DNA of 64,000 nt from Linum tenue (GCA_946122785.1 CAMGYJ010000002.1:20496492-20560491), one strand, 5' to 3'; positions 35,604 through 47,812 are shown, counted from the stretch's first letter. Notes: generated by a model not told the origin, from the letters alone. Made by a program: numbers and translations.

Positions 35604-36897
35604 GATAGGTTAGATAAAAAAATATGTAGATATAACATGCTGAAAATATAATAATAAGATAAGAGATATGTTTCATCAAAAGGAATACAATTTTTTTTAA
35701 GAAGGAAACCATACATAAATAGGGTTGATCTCTGAGAGAGTTTAGTAGCTCTGTATAGCGTTTATCCCAGTAGTCATCATCTTTGTTGATCACAGCACGT
35801 GCAATCGATCTGAATTTGTGTGATTTGAAATATATCGGACATGATGCAAAATTGTCACTAATAGTGAGTTGAACAATGTATTGTGTGCAATTGAATTCCC
35901 GTATGACTCTCGTGTCGTGGATATCACCAGCAACAATGTAGTAGTTTCCCTACAAAAGTTAGATTTGAAATAAAATAAGTTGAAACAATGAACATGTATG
36001 ATTAGTAGGCATCATTGATGAGACATGGATGAAATAATGTATTTTGGAAGACTTCTTACCATTAATTGGCCATGAAATCGTAATACAGTTAGGTATGCAA
36101 TTGAACGCATATTTGCACGTTCTTTGGCAACTTCATAGGACTCCTCTTTAATGATGTATTTGACTTTTCTTAGTCTGACATAAGAAATTAAAAATGGAGA
36201 AGTTATTTTTTATAGCTATGCGCAGTTATACACCAGTTGGTTCTTAAGTGAAATTACTCATGGGTTGAGCAGTGGGTGCAAGAAAGGCTGATTCAAGTTG
36301 AAAAATAGCTTGGATGCTAAGGATGACGCGAAGTAATACTTGCCTAACAATGATGAGGTAACTTAGTGAAGAAAACATGGTGTTTTTTAAGGAAGAAACA
36401 TAAATGAAATTGTGCATCAAACAAATGAACTCGAATAGCAAGAATACCTCTTGTTTCCTCCACATATACTGAAGTAAGTACACATACCACCGTTGCTTGT
36501 TGTTGAGAAAGCATGAATGCTTCAAATGTAGGAATTAAGGATCCTCTCAGTACCACTCGGATGACGGCTCCCCTAAAAGGTACGAGGAAGTAAAGTGATT
36601 TTGCTAGAGCATGTGGAACATGCAAGTGAGCATCAAATGATAGTAAAAGTTAGAGGACTCACTCTACTAGTTTTAGGTACACATTTTTTGAGGTTTGATG
36701 GGCTGGTCCATCATGTAATTCGTAGGTTGGTTCTGTATGGTCAACTTCACCAACTACATCTGGCATGAGCATCATATCTCATATGTTTACATTGGAGCAA
36801 AAAAGTTGAACGTGATGAGGTAAAATAAAGGGATGCACTGTTGGGAATATACGGGGAACAAAATATACGGGAAAAAATAATATATTTATGATATATA

Positions 36898-37036
36898 TGT
36901 ATGGCTGCAGGACATGATCTATCATGATTAGATTGAAACATCAAAGAAATTGGGCGTTTTTTAATATGTATGGGTGCATGACATAATCAATCATGATAAG
37001 ATTGGAAACACCAAAGGAATTGGACGTTTTTTTTAA
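36898..37036 (+). repeat. Tandem duplication of about 69 bp
   Basis: Two diverged copies of a unit containing GACATGATCTATCATGATTAG and ending GGGCGTTTTTTAA or GGACGTTTTTTTTAA. The T-run of the second copy was the target of the MITE at 37037. Confidence 0.6.
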
Positions 37037-37530
37037 GGGTTATAGGTATAATATGCCCTCTACTATGACGTTTTATCAAACATGCCCTTATACTATTTTT
37101 TACATCAAACATGCCTCTGTACTTTGTAAAAAGGATCAAACATGCCCTTTTGTTTAAATTTTCATCCAAAAACCGTTAACCAAAGTCGAACTTTGGTTTG
37201 GGCGGCACAAATGTCTAAAATATCCCCAATAATTTTACTTTAGAATTTTTTTTGTTCTTTTGTATAGCCAAATAATTCAAATAATTTCACTTTGAAGAGA
37301 CCCAGAGAAATAAAACGGGAGACAAAACTGACATTTTCGCTCCCATTTGCCGATGTCGGGTTGTCTAAATTTCGGTTCAACCATGATTGATGATTTTATC
37401 AATGAAAATCTTAACAGAAGGGCATGTTTGATAATTTTTTCAAAGTACAGGGGCATGTATGATGTAAAAAATAGTAGAAGGGCATGTTTGATAAAACGCC
37501 ATAGTAGAGGGGCATATTATACCTATAACC
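37037..37530. mobile_element. Mutator-type MITE with long inverted repeats (494 bp)
   Basis: Terminal inverted repeats of about 130 bp: GGGTTATAGGTATAATATGC at the left and its near complement at the right. They contain a fourfold word CAAACATGCCC. It is flanked by the 10-bp direct repeat TTTTTTTTAA (37027-37036 and 37531-37540). The centre has no gene. Long TIRs and a 9-10 bp duplication fit a MULE-derived MITE. Confidence 0.8.
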
Positions 37531-38984
37531 TTTTTTTTAATATGTATCCTCCACATAAATGACCGAACAAACAAAAAGAATTATGAGCATTGAATTGATG
37601 CATGCATAAAACATGTCAGAGAATAAACGTGTAACCAAAGGCATGGAATAAAAATTGATTTGTATTATATTGATTGTGAAATGATGGGATAAAATAATTG
37701 AACCTGATAAATATTGATCGTTTGCAAATGCTGTTGCGAAGTCGGTACGTTTCAGAAATTGGAAGTTGTATTTTTTAATATCACTTGGTCGAAGCGGTGA
37801 CTCGATCGCATTTTTGAGCATCGCCAAACTCAAATTTGGAAATATCATATATCTTTCCCTCTTCAATTTTCTAGTCAAACTTGGGAAGATCAAGATTGTG
37901 GATCATTCTGTGACACTGTGCACCCTAAAAAAATAAACACTTTGATAATTCTGATTCCGAATATAAAAAAATGTTGGTAAAATAAACATCTTCCATGCTT
38001 ACCTGATGGTCAATGAACAGGAGGTTAAGCCAATAAATTTTTTCACCCGTCGTGCACTGCGTCTGCCATACCCGCAGAACGCGAACCCGCAACAGCAATG
38101 TTGATTGTCGGGTTGGTATTAGTTGTGATATAACATCGAAAGACATGTTGATATAACTGGAATGAACCCTCGGAACTTAGCAAAATTGATTGTGTGCTGG
38201 TTTGAGAGAGATGAAGGAATGAAATGGAATAACCCCATGAGAAAGACTGATTATGAATACTCATTTTGGGGAAGACGTTATAATAATTATACCGTTGGAC
38301 GTGAGAGAGTGGGATAAGTTCCCCCAACTGATACGGGAGAGGTTAAGTGGCTGCTGTCAATGGAATTTTTGTTGAGGAAACATAGGGAGGGAAGGACACT
38401 TGTACCATGAAAAAAACAGGAGAGAAAGGCCCAAAAAAAATTAAGGAAAAAAAGAGGGGATGGATAGGGAGGGTACAAGACGGCATTTAGATAAATCACA
38501 TTGGGCTCTAGCTGGCCAACCTGTGTTATAGTTAGTTGAAGCAGGCTTTGAATATTCAGCCCAATCAAATTTTGAGCCCATAATATATACAACAGGTAGG
38601 CTAATGAATTAGGTCGGCTGAATACATACAACATTTCACAGTAGGCACTAAAGTTACTAACTAATCATGGGTTACTGCACTTGGTATGGAAAGTAAAATA
38701 CACAATCATAAGGAAGGGAAATTAAGCCATGGAAAATTAACAGAACAAAACCCAAGCATACAAAGATGCCCTGTTCTAAAGGAAATAGATTTAATGAACT
38801 GAAATGCGATAACAAACAGGCTCTAATGGCTAAGTTCATAATAACATTAGGAAGCAATAATCCTGGCAACACATGAAAGTCTTGAAAAACATATCAGGGT
38901 CTAAATATTGTGAAATGATGATGGAAAGACATTGGGAGAGCTAGACATCAAATAATGAGCACTACCAGTTTTTCAGCAAGTTAC

Positions 38985-40700
38985 ATCTACAACAACTTTC
39001 TCTTGAGTTTTTTTGTCTGGAGTTGGGGTAGCTTCTCCTTGTCCATCAACAACTTCTTTGCTACCATTCTCGCCTGAATGGTGAGGTGAAGAGGGGCTTG
39101 ATTCAAGACCACTGGTAATAGATGAAGATGATCCATTTTTGTGTAAAGTTGATTCATTTCCCTGAAATGTGAATTATGCAAACAAAGCGTGCTAATGTAA
39201 GCAAAGTGATAATACAGGTGTGGGCTAGTTTCTTCAACAAACATTATAACTTAGGGGCTAGCTGATTCAAATAAAGGAACTGTTCAGAGTAAAAGGATTA
39301 AAAATAAGAAGTCAAGTAACGACAGGGGAGGACAGGCATGCTATGCTAATGATACAACCTCAGGATCAACCTGTGCCCCAATGCCATTCATTTAGGTTCA
39401 CTAAACCTGGATACCATCATAGACCCAACGCCAATTTCTTACTATCACTAAATATCAACTGACCAGAAACTGCATGAGATGCATCTGATGCAGTAGGAAA
39501 TGATAATTCCATTTTTTAATCAATGCTAATGGAAATGAGAGTATTTGCATGGATACATCTACTAACCTGTGGTGTTGGGTCTTTAATCTTCAACACAGTA
39601 AAATCAGCTAGCCCATTACCATACAAATTGATCTTGAATTTGATGTTGAAGTTCTTTGTCAACCCCACTAGCTGAAGCAGCTCCTCAGGCAGTGAGTCAC
39701 TGTTTTGGCCCGTTTTGTGGAACAACTGATCAGCACTCACTCCAAAAAAGTGCTTGCCTTCAAATTCAAACATCGTGAATGTGGTTCGTCTAGAATAACT
39801 TTCGACCTCAATGTGAATGCGATATCTAGGAACAAGAGCATGTAAAATAGATTAGTTGTAGGTAGTTCCATATTGATAAGTTCCCACATTCATGTAATTT
39901 GAGTAATTAATTTTGTACTTACTTGGCAACCTTATGCAGTCAAGTTTTGTTGCAGTGGACACAATAAAACTGACCCTGGCATTGTATAGGCTTGAAGACA
40001 CAGTTGGGACATCCCATGTAGCACCAACCTGGTTTGATGCTGACAACTTTACACTCAACAGAGAAGAATAATTCCTATGAATAAAATAGCAAAAAGGTGA
40101 ATAGATTGGTGGTTTTTTTCACAAAGAACGAACTATCCTTAATTATAACCTACTCCAGTGGGTACAGATTACCTCCATGTCAGGATCAGCTTGTAGGTCG
40201 AGAAGTTCAGCAAGGGAGATAAATGGAATCTATGTTGCTGGTGTTTGTTCCAGTAAGATAGGCTGTTGTGGCTGCTCATCCCTAAGTTAAAATAAACAAA
40301 AAATTCAATGGAAACTAGTAGAATATATGTATTTGTAGCATGGTGCACAGTCTAAGAAGTAGTGGAAACATGTTTTTGAATGCACGAACTTCTGGAATAT
40401 CAAGGTTAGCATACAGCACCGTGGATCCAAAAGATGAGAATGAAAATGCACCTACATATTCAACACATTAGAATCTGTAATTGTTGACTAACAGAATCAT
40501 CTTCAAATGCAAGTAATAACTTTGAAAAATGTAATTTTGAAGGTTTTGACAATAAGAGCAGTAATGACCACCGTAATTGGTTGGTTCTGAAGGTCGTCAA
40601 TTATCTTTTGAATTGCAGCAGCTAATCTTCCCCATACAAAGACCTTCACAACATCGCCTCTATATGAAATTATTTTATGTCAGAAAAGGTTGGTGGCTAT
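38985..40700 (-). pseudogene. Second RPA1-like gene of the Helitron
   Basis: Exon-like segments in order on the minus strand: about 40690-40560 (GDVVKVFVWGRL...IIDDLQNQPITVV, an OB-fold with the GD-V-V-WG motif); 40455-40385 (STVLYANLDIPEVRAF); 40230-40150 (IPFISLAELLDL); 40058-39920; 39830-39565 (MFEFEGKHFFGVSADQLF...LLQLVGLTKNFNIKFKI, the RPA C-terminal OB-fold); and 39165-38985 (a Ser-rich tail). This is the usual order of RPA70-type domains B-C. Splice sites were not all confirmed, and a TAG at 40231-40233 may be either a nonsense codon or part of an acceptor. It presumably served Helitron replication. It might still be expressed. Confidence 0.65.
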
Positions 40701-41418
40701 AGGAGATTAAACAGATACAAAAGGATGCTAGTTGGGGAGATCGCGTTTACAACCAAGTCATGCGAAAACCACCAGAAAGAACTTTAGTCTAGCAAAAGAT
40801 AATTTACAAAGGTGGAATAACTCTTTTTGTTCAGATTGCCTTCTTTCCAATACTTCAACTTTAAGAACCTTTTCCCTTACAACTTAGAGGTAAATAATGA
40901 AATGAAATTAGTAGTGTTGTAAACAAACCAGGAATCAAGTAAGAAGAATGGCCACAATTTCCAGGTTGCCGAGTTTCCATATGCTAACACCACTTGAAAG
41001 AAGTTTAGTCTACAAAAGATAATGCTACACAGATGGAATAACTCTGGGTTTTTCAGATTGCCTTCTTTCCATATACTTAAACTTAAAGAAACTATGCCCT
41101 TGCAACTTAGAGATAAGTCAGGATGCATTCATTTACTTGATAATCAAGTAAAACCTAAAAAGACAAACACTGTTCAGAGACAAAGATTAGGCCAACGTAT
41201 GCTCCTGAACTTTTAATACGGCAATAATGAAATCTAAATTCTGGAAGGGCTAGATCAGTTTAAAGGATATTGCACGCATACCCCAAACATGCTGAAGTTA
41301 GGGACATGAAACTCAATGGAATTCAGTCCATTGATGAAATTCTGATTAGTTTGGGATAATGCAACAACAGTTTAAGATAACGCAAACACATTATCTTTGG
41401 GACCAGATTTGAGAGACG
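40701..41418 (-). other. Helitron interior without a recognised gene
   Basis: Two related stretches (about 40770-40870 and 40985-41115) share CTTTAGTCTA-CAAAAGATAAT and TTTTTCAGATTGCCTTCTTTCC, a diverged tandem duplication of about 220 bp. In an autonomous Helitron the Y-motif and PIF1-type helicase would be expected here; neither was found. Confidence 0.5.
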
Positions 41419-42007
41419 CTACAATATGGAGTTCCATGGCCAATTGGATTTTTGATCAAGTCCATTAATGCTGAAGAAGGCAAACAGGAACAACAGCAAA
41501 TAGCGATTGTACGGAACAACGAAACGATTATCCAAAGGCACAGAGTTGACTGTAAATGAAATCCCACTATCGCGTCGCCGATATTTGGCAAAACCATTAT
41601 CATCAATAGTTGTTTGCTCACAAAACTGCTTCGGAAAATGTTTCGTACAAACACCACCCTCTATGCAAGGAGCATTACGCCCTAAAACACCACATGGACC
41701 ATGCAGCATAAATGACGTTACAACGCGATAACCTTCTGGATCAAGGTCATGGTTTGGTAATTCTGCTGATATTACGGAGTCAATGTCATTCGGTCTAGTT
41801 AGTTTATATTCAGAAGCTAGGAACACTAACAAATGAGCATGTGGGAGGCCCCTCTTCTGAAACTCAATTGCCATAACATTTGCAAACAAACAAACAAAAA
41901 AAAACCAGCTTATACATACAATCCTAACAACTATTCAGGCTTGTAGGAAAACACAATGGAAATATGAGAGAATTTAAAAACTTTCAGTTATGTGGCTAAC
42001 TTGGAGG

Positions 42008-42980
42008 TAGGGGTGGTATTCGGTTTTCTGGTTAGCGGTATAACCGGCGGTTACCTGTTATACCGCTAACCGGAAAACTCAGTATACGGTAGCAGGATTT
42101 GGGTTACTCGGTATACTGAGTTATATCCGGTTAATAACCGGCGGTTACCCGGTATACTAGTAACCGGAACCCACAGACTTTCCCACCCTAATTCCCCTGC
42201 AGCCTGCAAAGTAAAAGTCTCAACCCTTCATTTTTTCCCCACTTTCTTCTTCCCCAACTCTCTCTCTCTGCAACCAACTCACTCTCTCTCTCTCTTCTCC
42301 CCCAACTACATGCGAACTTTTCCTTCTCTTCTCCCCATCTTCTTCCATAAGACCCCTGACCATCTCTTCCATCTCTTCTTTCCGTATTTCCCTAAGCCCC
42401 ACCGCAGATCAAGGCTACAGCCGTCGTGATGCCTCGATTGGATACCGCCTCGCACCGCAAAAGGGACTGCGCTGCTCACCGCTCGATTAGCCACTGTAGC
42501 CGGATCTGGAGCTTCGCCGCCGCTGCCACCGCTGCACCTCCGTCGATGACCGAATCCACAGTCGATGACTGCGTGCGCAAGGGTCTTGGATTTGGAGACT
42601 TGTCGTCGCCGCCGACCGAATCCCTAGTTAATGACTGTGTGCGCAAGGGTCTTGGATCTGGAGACTTGTCTCCGCCGCCGCAGCACCTCCGCCGCCGACC
42701 GAATCCCCAGTCGATGACTGCATGCGCAAGGAGATGGAGAGCCACTGCACACCAGATCTGCTGCTCCACGCGCTGGATCTTACGCTCTCCGTCCTCTGCA
42801 GAGAGCGGGGAAGAAACGAAGAGGGAAAGAAAAGGAAGGCCTTCTCGGTTTTTCGGATAACCGGAAAAGTAACCGTTACCGGAATTCGGTAAGCCGGTTA
42901 ACCGTCAGTTTCTCGGTACCGGTTGTCGGCAGCAAAAATTGGCATCTCGGTATACCGATACCGACCGATTACCACCCCTA
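42008..42980. mobile_element. hAT-type element with GC-rich core (973 bp)
   Basis: TAGGGGTGGTATTCGG...CCGATTACCACCCCTA with an 8-bp duplication CTTGGAGG (42000-42007 and 42981-42988). The outer parts are rich in AACCGG words. The core has CT-rich runs (42240-42300) and three copies of a CCGAATCC-(N)-GATGACTG unit at about 42549, 42615 and 42698. The 144-residue plus-strand ORF at 42426 runs through these repeats and resembles no known protein. It lies in an intron or gap of the Rep gene. Confidence 0.85.
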
Positions 42981-44055
42981 CTTGGAGGTATATATGAGTA
43001 CGTCTATATGTACCCACTAAGTGCATTACATAAACATGGAATTAGTAATTTATGATGATAGGCAATATTTGTCAAACAGGAAAAAACCAAGAAAACTCAC
43101 TCGTACTTAAGTGAAGCACTCACCATTAATAAGACGCAGTAAATGGAGAGATAAAATAGCTTGAATTGCACTAATTAGTCAAATAAATATACATAATCTT
43201 GGGATTCTAAATAATCCCATGGGTGAAGCAATGACATGCATAGGAAATAGGAACCGACAACCATAAACATGTGAGGTTCAGTGTCGGTAACACTTCCATA
43301 TGACAATATATTAATTATTCCTTTGATGAATAGGAAAAAATAGTGACATTGATTGGTTGCCACACCTAATACACGCATGGGGAGGAGTACAAACAAAGCA
43401 ATTACTTGTGCAGAAAAAACAAAATGAATGCTAACTTAATTAAAATGGGACGTGTAGTGCGAGAGATGCCATGCAGTAAAGGCCACTCGTGCACACAATT
43501 GGTTACTCACAATAAGTGAAAATGACAGAAAAAATTTATGCCTATGGAACACAATTACCGCACATAACATAAAATGAAATAACATAAACATAAATTGAAA
43601 AGTTAAGCAAACTATACGACTTACGCCCAGTTGTGGCTCCAAAAAAAAATTTATCCCTGATCTCAGACATTAGTTGATGCAGTTTCAGCTTGAAGACTCT
43701 AGCAATAATATCAGATCTGTTCACATCTTTTCGACCATCTGAGTTGATCAAATCCACCATAAATTGTATTTCTGGCCAATTTGCGTTGCAGGTGAATGTA
43801 ATGAATAAATCAGGATATCCCAGCCACCTACAAATAGCCATAGCATCTTGGAAATTTTCATACTTATAACGTGGACTCCCAGTATGCAAAGCAGCTAAAA
43901 TCACATGCTTCCCAGTCATCTCTAAATCAGAGTCACCCCGTAGAAAAGCATCGAGCAAGCCACTTACGTAATGAGTACGAAGTTTAGACTGGTTATTGCG
44001 GATCCATTCAAGTTGTACTGCTTCCACTAATGCATATGCATTGCCGACATACTGC

Positions 44056-44759
44056 TAGGGCTGGGAAAATAGACCAGACCGTTAGAAAAACCGTGGTCCA
44101 AACCGTACCGCACAGTTTGGTCCGGACCATAGACCGTGAAGTATGGTCTGGTCTGGTCCATAGTCTGTATTATTTTATGATTTGATCTCTTGGTCTGGTC
44201 TGGTCTAGACCGCGGTTTACCGGACCAAACCGCAGACCCAACTGACTTGTCAATACGTGTTAACAGCCCATTCGACCACTCTCCAAACTCCCACAACGAC
44301 ACCGAAGTCTCAACCTTAATTTTGTGAATCTCTTCCCTCCTTCATTCACAACCACATTTAACCACAGAGTAGAGATAATCGTGTCTCCATATGACATTAT
44401 GTTAATGTTTATGACATTATGGTGCAAGCTGGGATGCTTTTACTTTGTATCTTTGTTATGTACTAAGATTTAGAGTATCAAAATTATTCATGCATGTTAG
44501 GATTAATGTTTTAAGGCAAATAACAATTATTTTTCTTGGTTATTGGTTCAATTTTTTGTGTGGTTGACTAAACAAATTATTCATTTTTCGTTGAGTGTGG
44601 TCTATCTGGACCAGACCGAACCAGACCGCACAGGCGTGGTCTGGACCAGACCGTATAGTCTGTGGTCTGGTCTGTGGTCTATACTTTAGCCTCTCGGCCT
44701 GGACCGTAGACCGTATATATGGTCTGGTCTAGACCAGACCGCACCGTTTCCCAGCCCTA
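44056..44759. mobile_element. hAT-type MITE inserted in the Rep gene (704 bp)
   Basis: Starts TAGGGCTGGGAAAATAGACC and ends ACCGTTTCCCAGCCCTA, with the 8-bp duplication CATACTGC (44048-44055, 44760-44767). The subterminal regions consist of repeated GGTCTGGTC and GACCAGACC words. The insertion splits a Rep codon run, LFLQYV / NAYALVEAVQLEW, and removing it with one target copy rejoins the frame. No ORF of its own. Confidence 0.9.
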
Positions 44760-46400
44760 CATACTGCAGAAATAATTTTCCAGCTAATAATAGCGAATTT
44801 GACTCATGAAATCTACTATGCATGCGATATGCATAGTAATCACATTGGGACAAAGTGTTGTCATCATCATCACCAGGATCATCATTGCAGCTTATATCCG
44901 GATGCCATCCATCCTCACCATAAGGGAATGGATTGGGGTATTGTAATGCCATTAAAGATGGATGATGGAAATTAATTCTCTTGAGTTGAGAGCTCTTATA
45001 TGGACAATAATATATGGCTCAAATATATCTTGACCTGTTTCATCAACAATTAATGCTGCTATGTCATTTCCTGTTGGCATATCATATTCTCTCCCATCAT
45101 GTGCACGCTTCGCAAATAATTTGATCTTCACTTCTTGAACATTGCCTTCATGAATCTTTTGCCTTGCCATCCGGAAGGTCTGGACCAGAACATTGTTTCT
45201 ATCAAAAAAATTTCTTCCAATCCTTCAACAATCTCCGGCCGCAATGAATTGAACTGATTATCACTTGAAAATAGTTGCAGACGATTCTGCAGTTCAGAGC
45301 CTGATTCATGAATATACAATTGCGCAAACCTCGGGGCCTCACCTTCTGCAGGAAGTAAGCTGCCTATAGAGTGATAAATCTAACCACTTATAGAATACAC
45401 ATACACACCCCGTCCATCATTTATCCCATGATCCACTTTGCCACCCAAGGAGATGAAGGAAAATACAACATTGTATATACGAATAGCTTCCCGGAAATGA
45501 TGGCCCATAGGTGTTGGTGAGTTTAATAATTCATGAAAAAATGTAGGCGGATCACGTCTGGGAGGCAATTTAACCTTTCCCGATTTGCAACATAATGGGA
45601 AGACGGGATTGGCGTGACCCCTAGTAGGCGCTGTACTTTCTTCTAGCCACATAATTGCTGCATAGTATTGACAAATGCTTGAAGGCTGGTCGAGACTGAA
45701 AAATTCAACAGCAGGATACCCTACAATCAAAGTAGTTACATAAGATAATTGACACATAAACAGTTAGATTTACCCCGTGCAAAAACATGAAATATGAAAC
45801 AACAAACCATGAAAACGGGAAATCTCCTAGGAACAGCATGAACCATCCTCCTTTTGCACAAATAAATTGATTGCATAACTCGTGCTCGTTTTGTCCGCAA
45901 GCATGAGATGCATGAAGAATAATATGAGGCATCAAATTTGGCAATGCATTTAGTCAATTCACAATTCATCAAACAATTGAATTTCATCTCATCCATATTT
46001 ACCGCAGGTCACATATGTAGGGGTAATGAAATCAGATAAAATTATATATCACGTCTCGCAAAATAAATTGACACCTCTAAAAGATAGCGATGATTACCAT
46101 GTCTAGCATGTTGAACCATAGGTCGCAAACGCGTGTTCAAAATCACCCGTCGTCGGTGCCAATTGGCCTGGGCAATCATGCGATCGATATGGCGCAATTG
46201 TGTTTCAAGATTGTGTATTTCTAAAAGGATAAAAAATAAACTGAAATTATTTGCATCCAATAAACATGACGACATTTGATTTAACAACTATTAGGAGTCG
46301 TTGTACTACGTTGACTAAGACGATCCCGCTCAACAGCAATTTGTTGTATGGAAGGAGACTTTGGCGGCTTGAATATTGCTCGCATCAACCCTGGAAAATC

Positions 46401-47169
46401 AAAGCCTTATATGGTGTGCAAATGTTGACCACGTAGGTGAAGAATAGGCATGGGAAAAAACACAGGGATAGAAAGTACATTGTTTCCTTGAATGATGGAC
46501 TTGGTGACCACGTAATCCCCATGTAGAGGTACCGGCAGCATGTTGATTTGCGGCCATAGTTGCCGTCACGAAGACCCTTGACGAACCAAAAACCCTAGTG
46601 AGGTATAGTACAGTAGAAAACATCAAAATTGGAGCCAACACAGTAGAAGGACATCACAGCGAACGACAATGGCAATAAGGAATCTTGAAATATGAAGCTG
46701 AGATACCGGATTGAGGAATTGAGGCTCTTGTTTTCCACTATGTTTGCCAGAAGGAAAAGGGAAAAGAACGGTGAGGAAGAGAAGAAGACCAAACGGTGTT
46801 GGGATCGAGCTGGAGAGCGTAGATGGGCAGGCCTGGAAAAAGGTCGGCTTTAGTTAGGCCAGTCGATGGATTGATCTGCCTAGTGAGGGGGACTGAGCCA
46901 AAACGGTGAGTTTCATTTAGTAAGGGTGACATGATCATCATATTCTCACCAGCGGGTGTTTGGGACAGTAAGTGGGCCGACTTGCGTTTTGGATGTTTTA
47001 TTTGGCGGGGTTGGCGATTTGGCATGTCCATTCTTCTCCTCAACAAAACGCAGGGGTTCAATTAACATGGGTGAAATGACAAAGTTACCCTTCCGGGAAA
47101 CCCTCTGATGGCTGGGAATTTGAATCCCTGAAAATCTAACCTTTGTTTTGCTATTATATCTTTTGTAGA
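46401..47169 (-). other. 5' end region of the Helitron
   Basis: Non-coding or first-exon sequence before Rep. ORFs of 65-107 residues on the minus strand (e.g. 46738-47061) have no domain and no partner copy. It ends in the TC terminus at 47169. Confidence 0.5.
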
Positions 47170-47250
47170 TGCACTCCTAGAACCTCCAAATTCACTTGCA
47201 TTTTATATTTTGAACTCAATCAATATAACCTTGAGTAGAGTGCACAACAT

Positions 47251-47323
47251 TGGGATGTAGGTCAGATGGTAGAACGCTTGCTTAGCATGCGGGAGGTACG
47301 AGAATTGATACCTCACATCTCCA
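47251..47323 (+). pseudogene. tRNA-Ala(AGC) pseudogene
   Basis: Full length, anticodon AGC kept (GCTTAGCATGC), but mismatches in the acceptor (T1), D stem (GGTC/GAAC) and T stem (CGAGA/CCTCA). Identical copy at 48881-48953. Confidence 0.8.
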
Positions 47324-47489
47324 AAACTCTTAAATATACATTTTATTTAAATGAGCATATATGGACTTAACCATCATCGTCATTTTTGCTATAAATATAT
47401 TGCACTCCTGTAAATACAGGCTTTAAATTCACGTGAAATATTTTTAACTAAAAAGATATAAGCTTCAAAATGAACACAGTGCTCAACAA

Positions 47490-47535
47490 GAGGATGTAGT
47501 TGGGATGGTAGAGCGCTTGCTACATCTCCACAACT
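47490..47535 (+). pseudogene. tRNA-Ala relic with internal deletion
   Basis: GAGGATGTAGTTGGGATGG...GCTTGC is joined directly to TACATCTCCA, losing the anticodon arm. Copy at about 49120-49165. Confidence 0.7.
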
Positions 47536-47702
47536 TTAATATTTCGTATAATTTATTTATCTAAGCATGTAATGACTTAATAATCATCATTGTTTTTCCT
47601 ATAAATATAACACACTCCTATAATATAGGCTTCAAATTCACTTGCATTTTATATTTTTATCTCAAGCGATGTAGGCTTCAACCTTAGTAGAGTGCACAAC
47701 AA

Positions 47703-47735
47703 GAAGATGTAGCTCAGATGGTAGAGTAGATGGTA
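47703..47735 (+). pseudogene. tRNA-Ala relic, 5' half only
   Basis: GAAGATGTAGCTCAGATGGTAGAG, then unrelated array flank. Copy at about 49333-49365. Confidence 0.7.
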
Positions 47736-47812
47736 AAGGCTTCAAATTCACTTGGACTTTATATTTTTAACTAAAACTGATGTAGGCTTCAATCTGAACA
47801 GAGTGCACAACA

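Larger units (their letters stand above)
35750..38146 (-). pseudogene. RPA-like single-strand DNA-binding protein gene of the Helitron, decayed
   Basis: The first exon, 38003-38146, encodes 48 residues (ISQLIPTRQSTLLLRVRVLRVW, an OB-fold start of the DUF223/RPA1 kind) and ends at a good donor CAG/GTAAGC. The second exon starts at 37924 (GAQCHRMIHNLDLPKF) and soon has an in-frame TAG at 37871-37873, where the family reads FE-K-EGK. Further exon-like stretches follow at about 36540-36620, 36080-36170 and 35760-35950. A MITE sits at 37037-37530. RPA-like genes are common passengers of plant Helitrons. The exon set beyond the first two is tentative. Confidence 0.6.
41419..46400 (-). pseudogene. 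Helitron Rep (Helitron_like_N) gene, disrupted
   Basis: Segments on the minus strand: about 46400-46290 and 46220-46045 (N-terminal, RRRVILNTRLRP); 45725-45200 (CQYYAAIMWLEE, LCCKSGKVKLPP, GKVDHGIN, LLPAEGEAPRFAQLYIHE); 45190-44985; 44970-44768 (MALQYPNPFPYGEDGW); 44047-43627 (GYPDLFITFTCNANWPEI); 41889-41490, with the HUH-type motif RGLPHAH and then CTKHFPKQF. These are hallmarks of plant Helitron Rep proteins, which nick and join DNA. Damage: TAG at 45380-45382 in place of a family Gln, frame changes near 45190 and 44985, a hAT insertion at 44056, and loss of everything after VPYNRYLLL, including the tyrosine motif and helicase. Confidence 0.85.
35576..47169 (-). mobile_element. Large Helitron with Rep and RPA-like genes (about 11.6 kb)
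   Basis: The minus-strand element starts TCTACAAAAGATATAATAG at 47169 and ends CTAG at 35576, with a hairpin just before it. It lies between A (35575) and T (47170). Removing it restores ATATAATGCACTCCT, a sequence repeated in the neighbouring tRNA-array units. The Rep and RPA-like genes read in the element's own direction. The Rep gene has a stop, frameshifts and no helicase part, so the element is no longer autonomous. Later insertions are at 37037-37530, 42008-42980 and 44056-44759. Confidence 0.85.

Noticed and set aside
42426..42860. 144-residue plus-strand ORF
   Set aside because: Lies wholly inside the hAT element of 42008-42980 and runs through tandem repeats; no family recognised.
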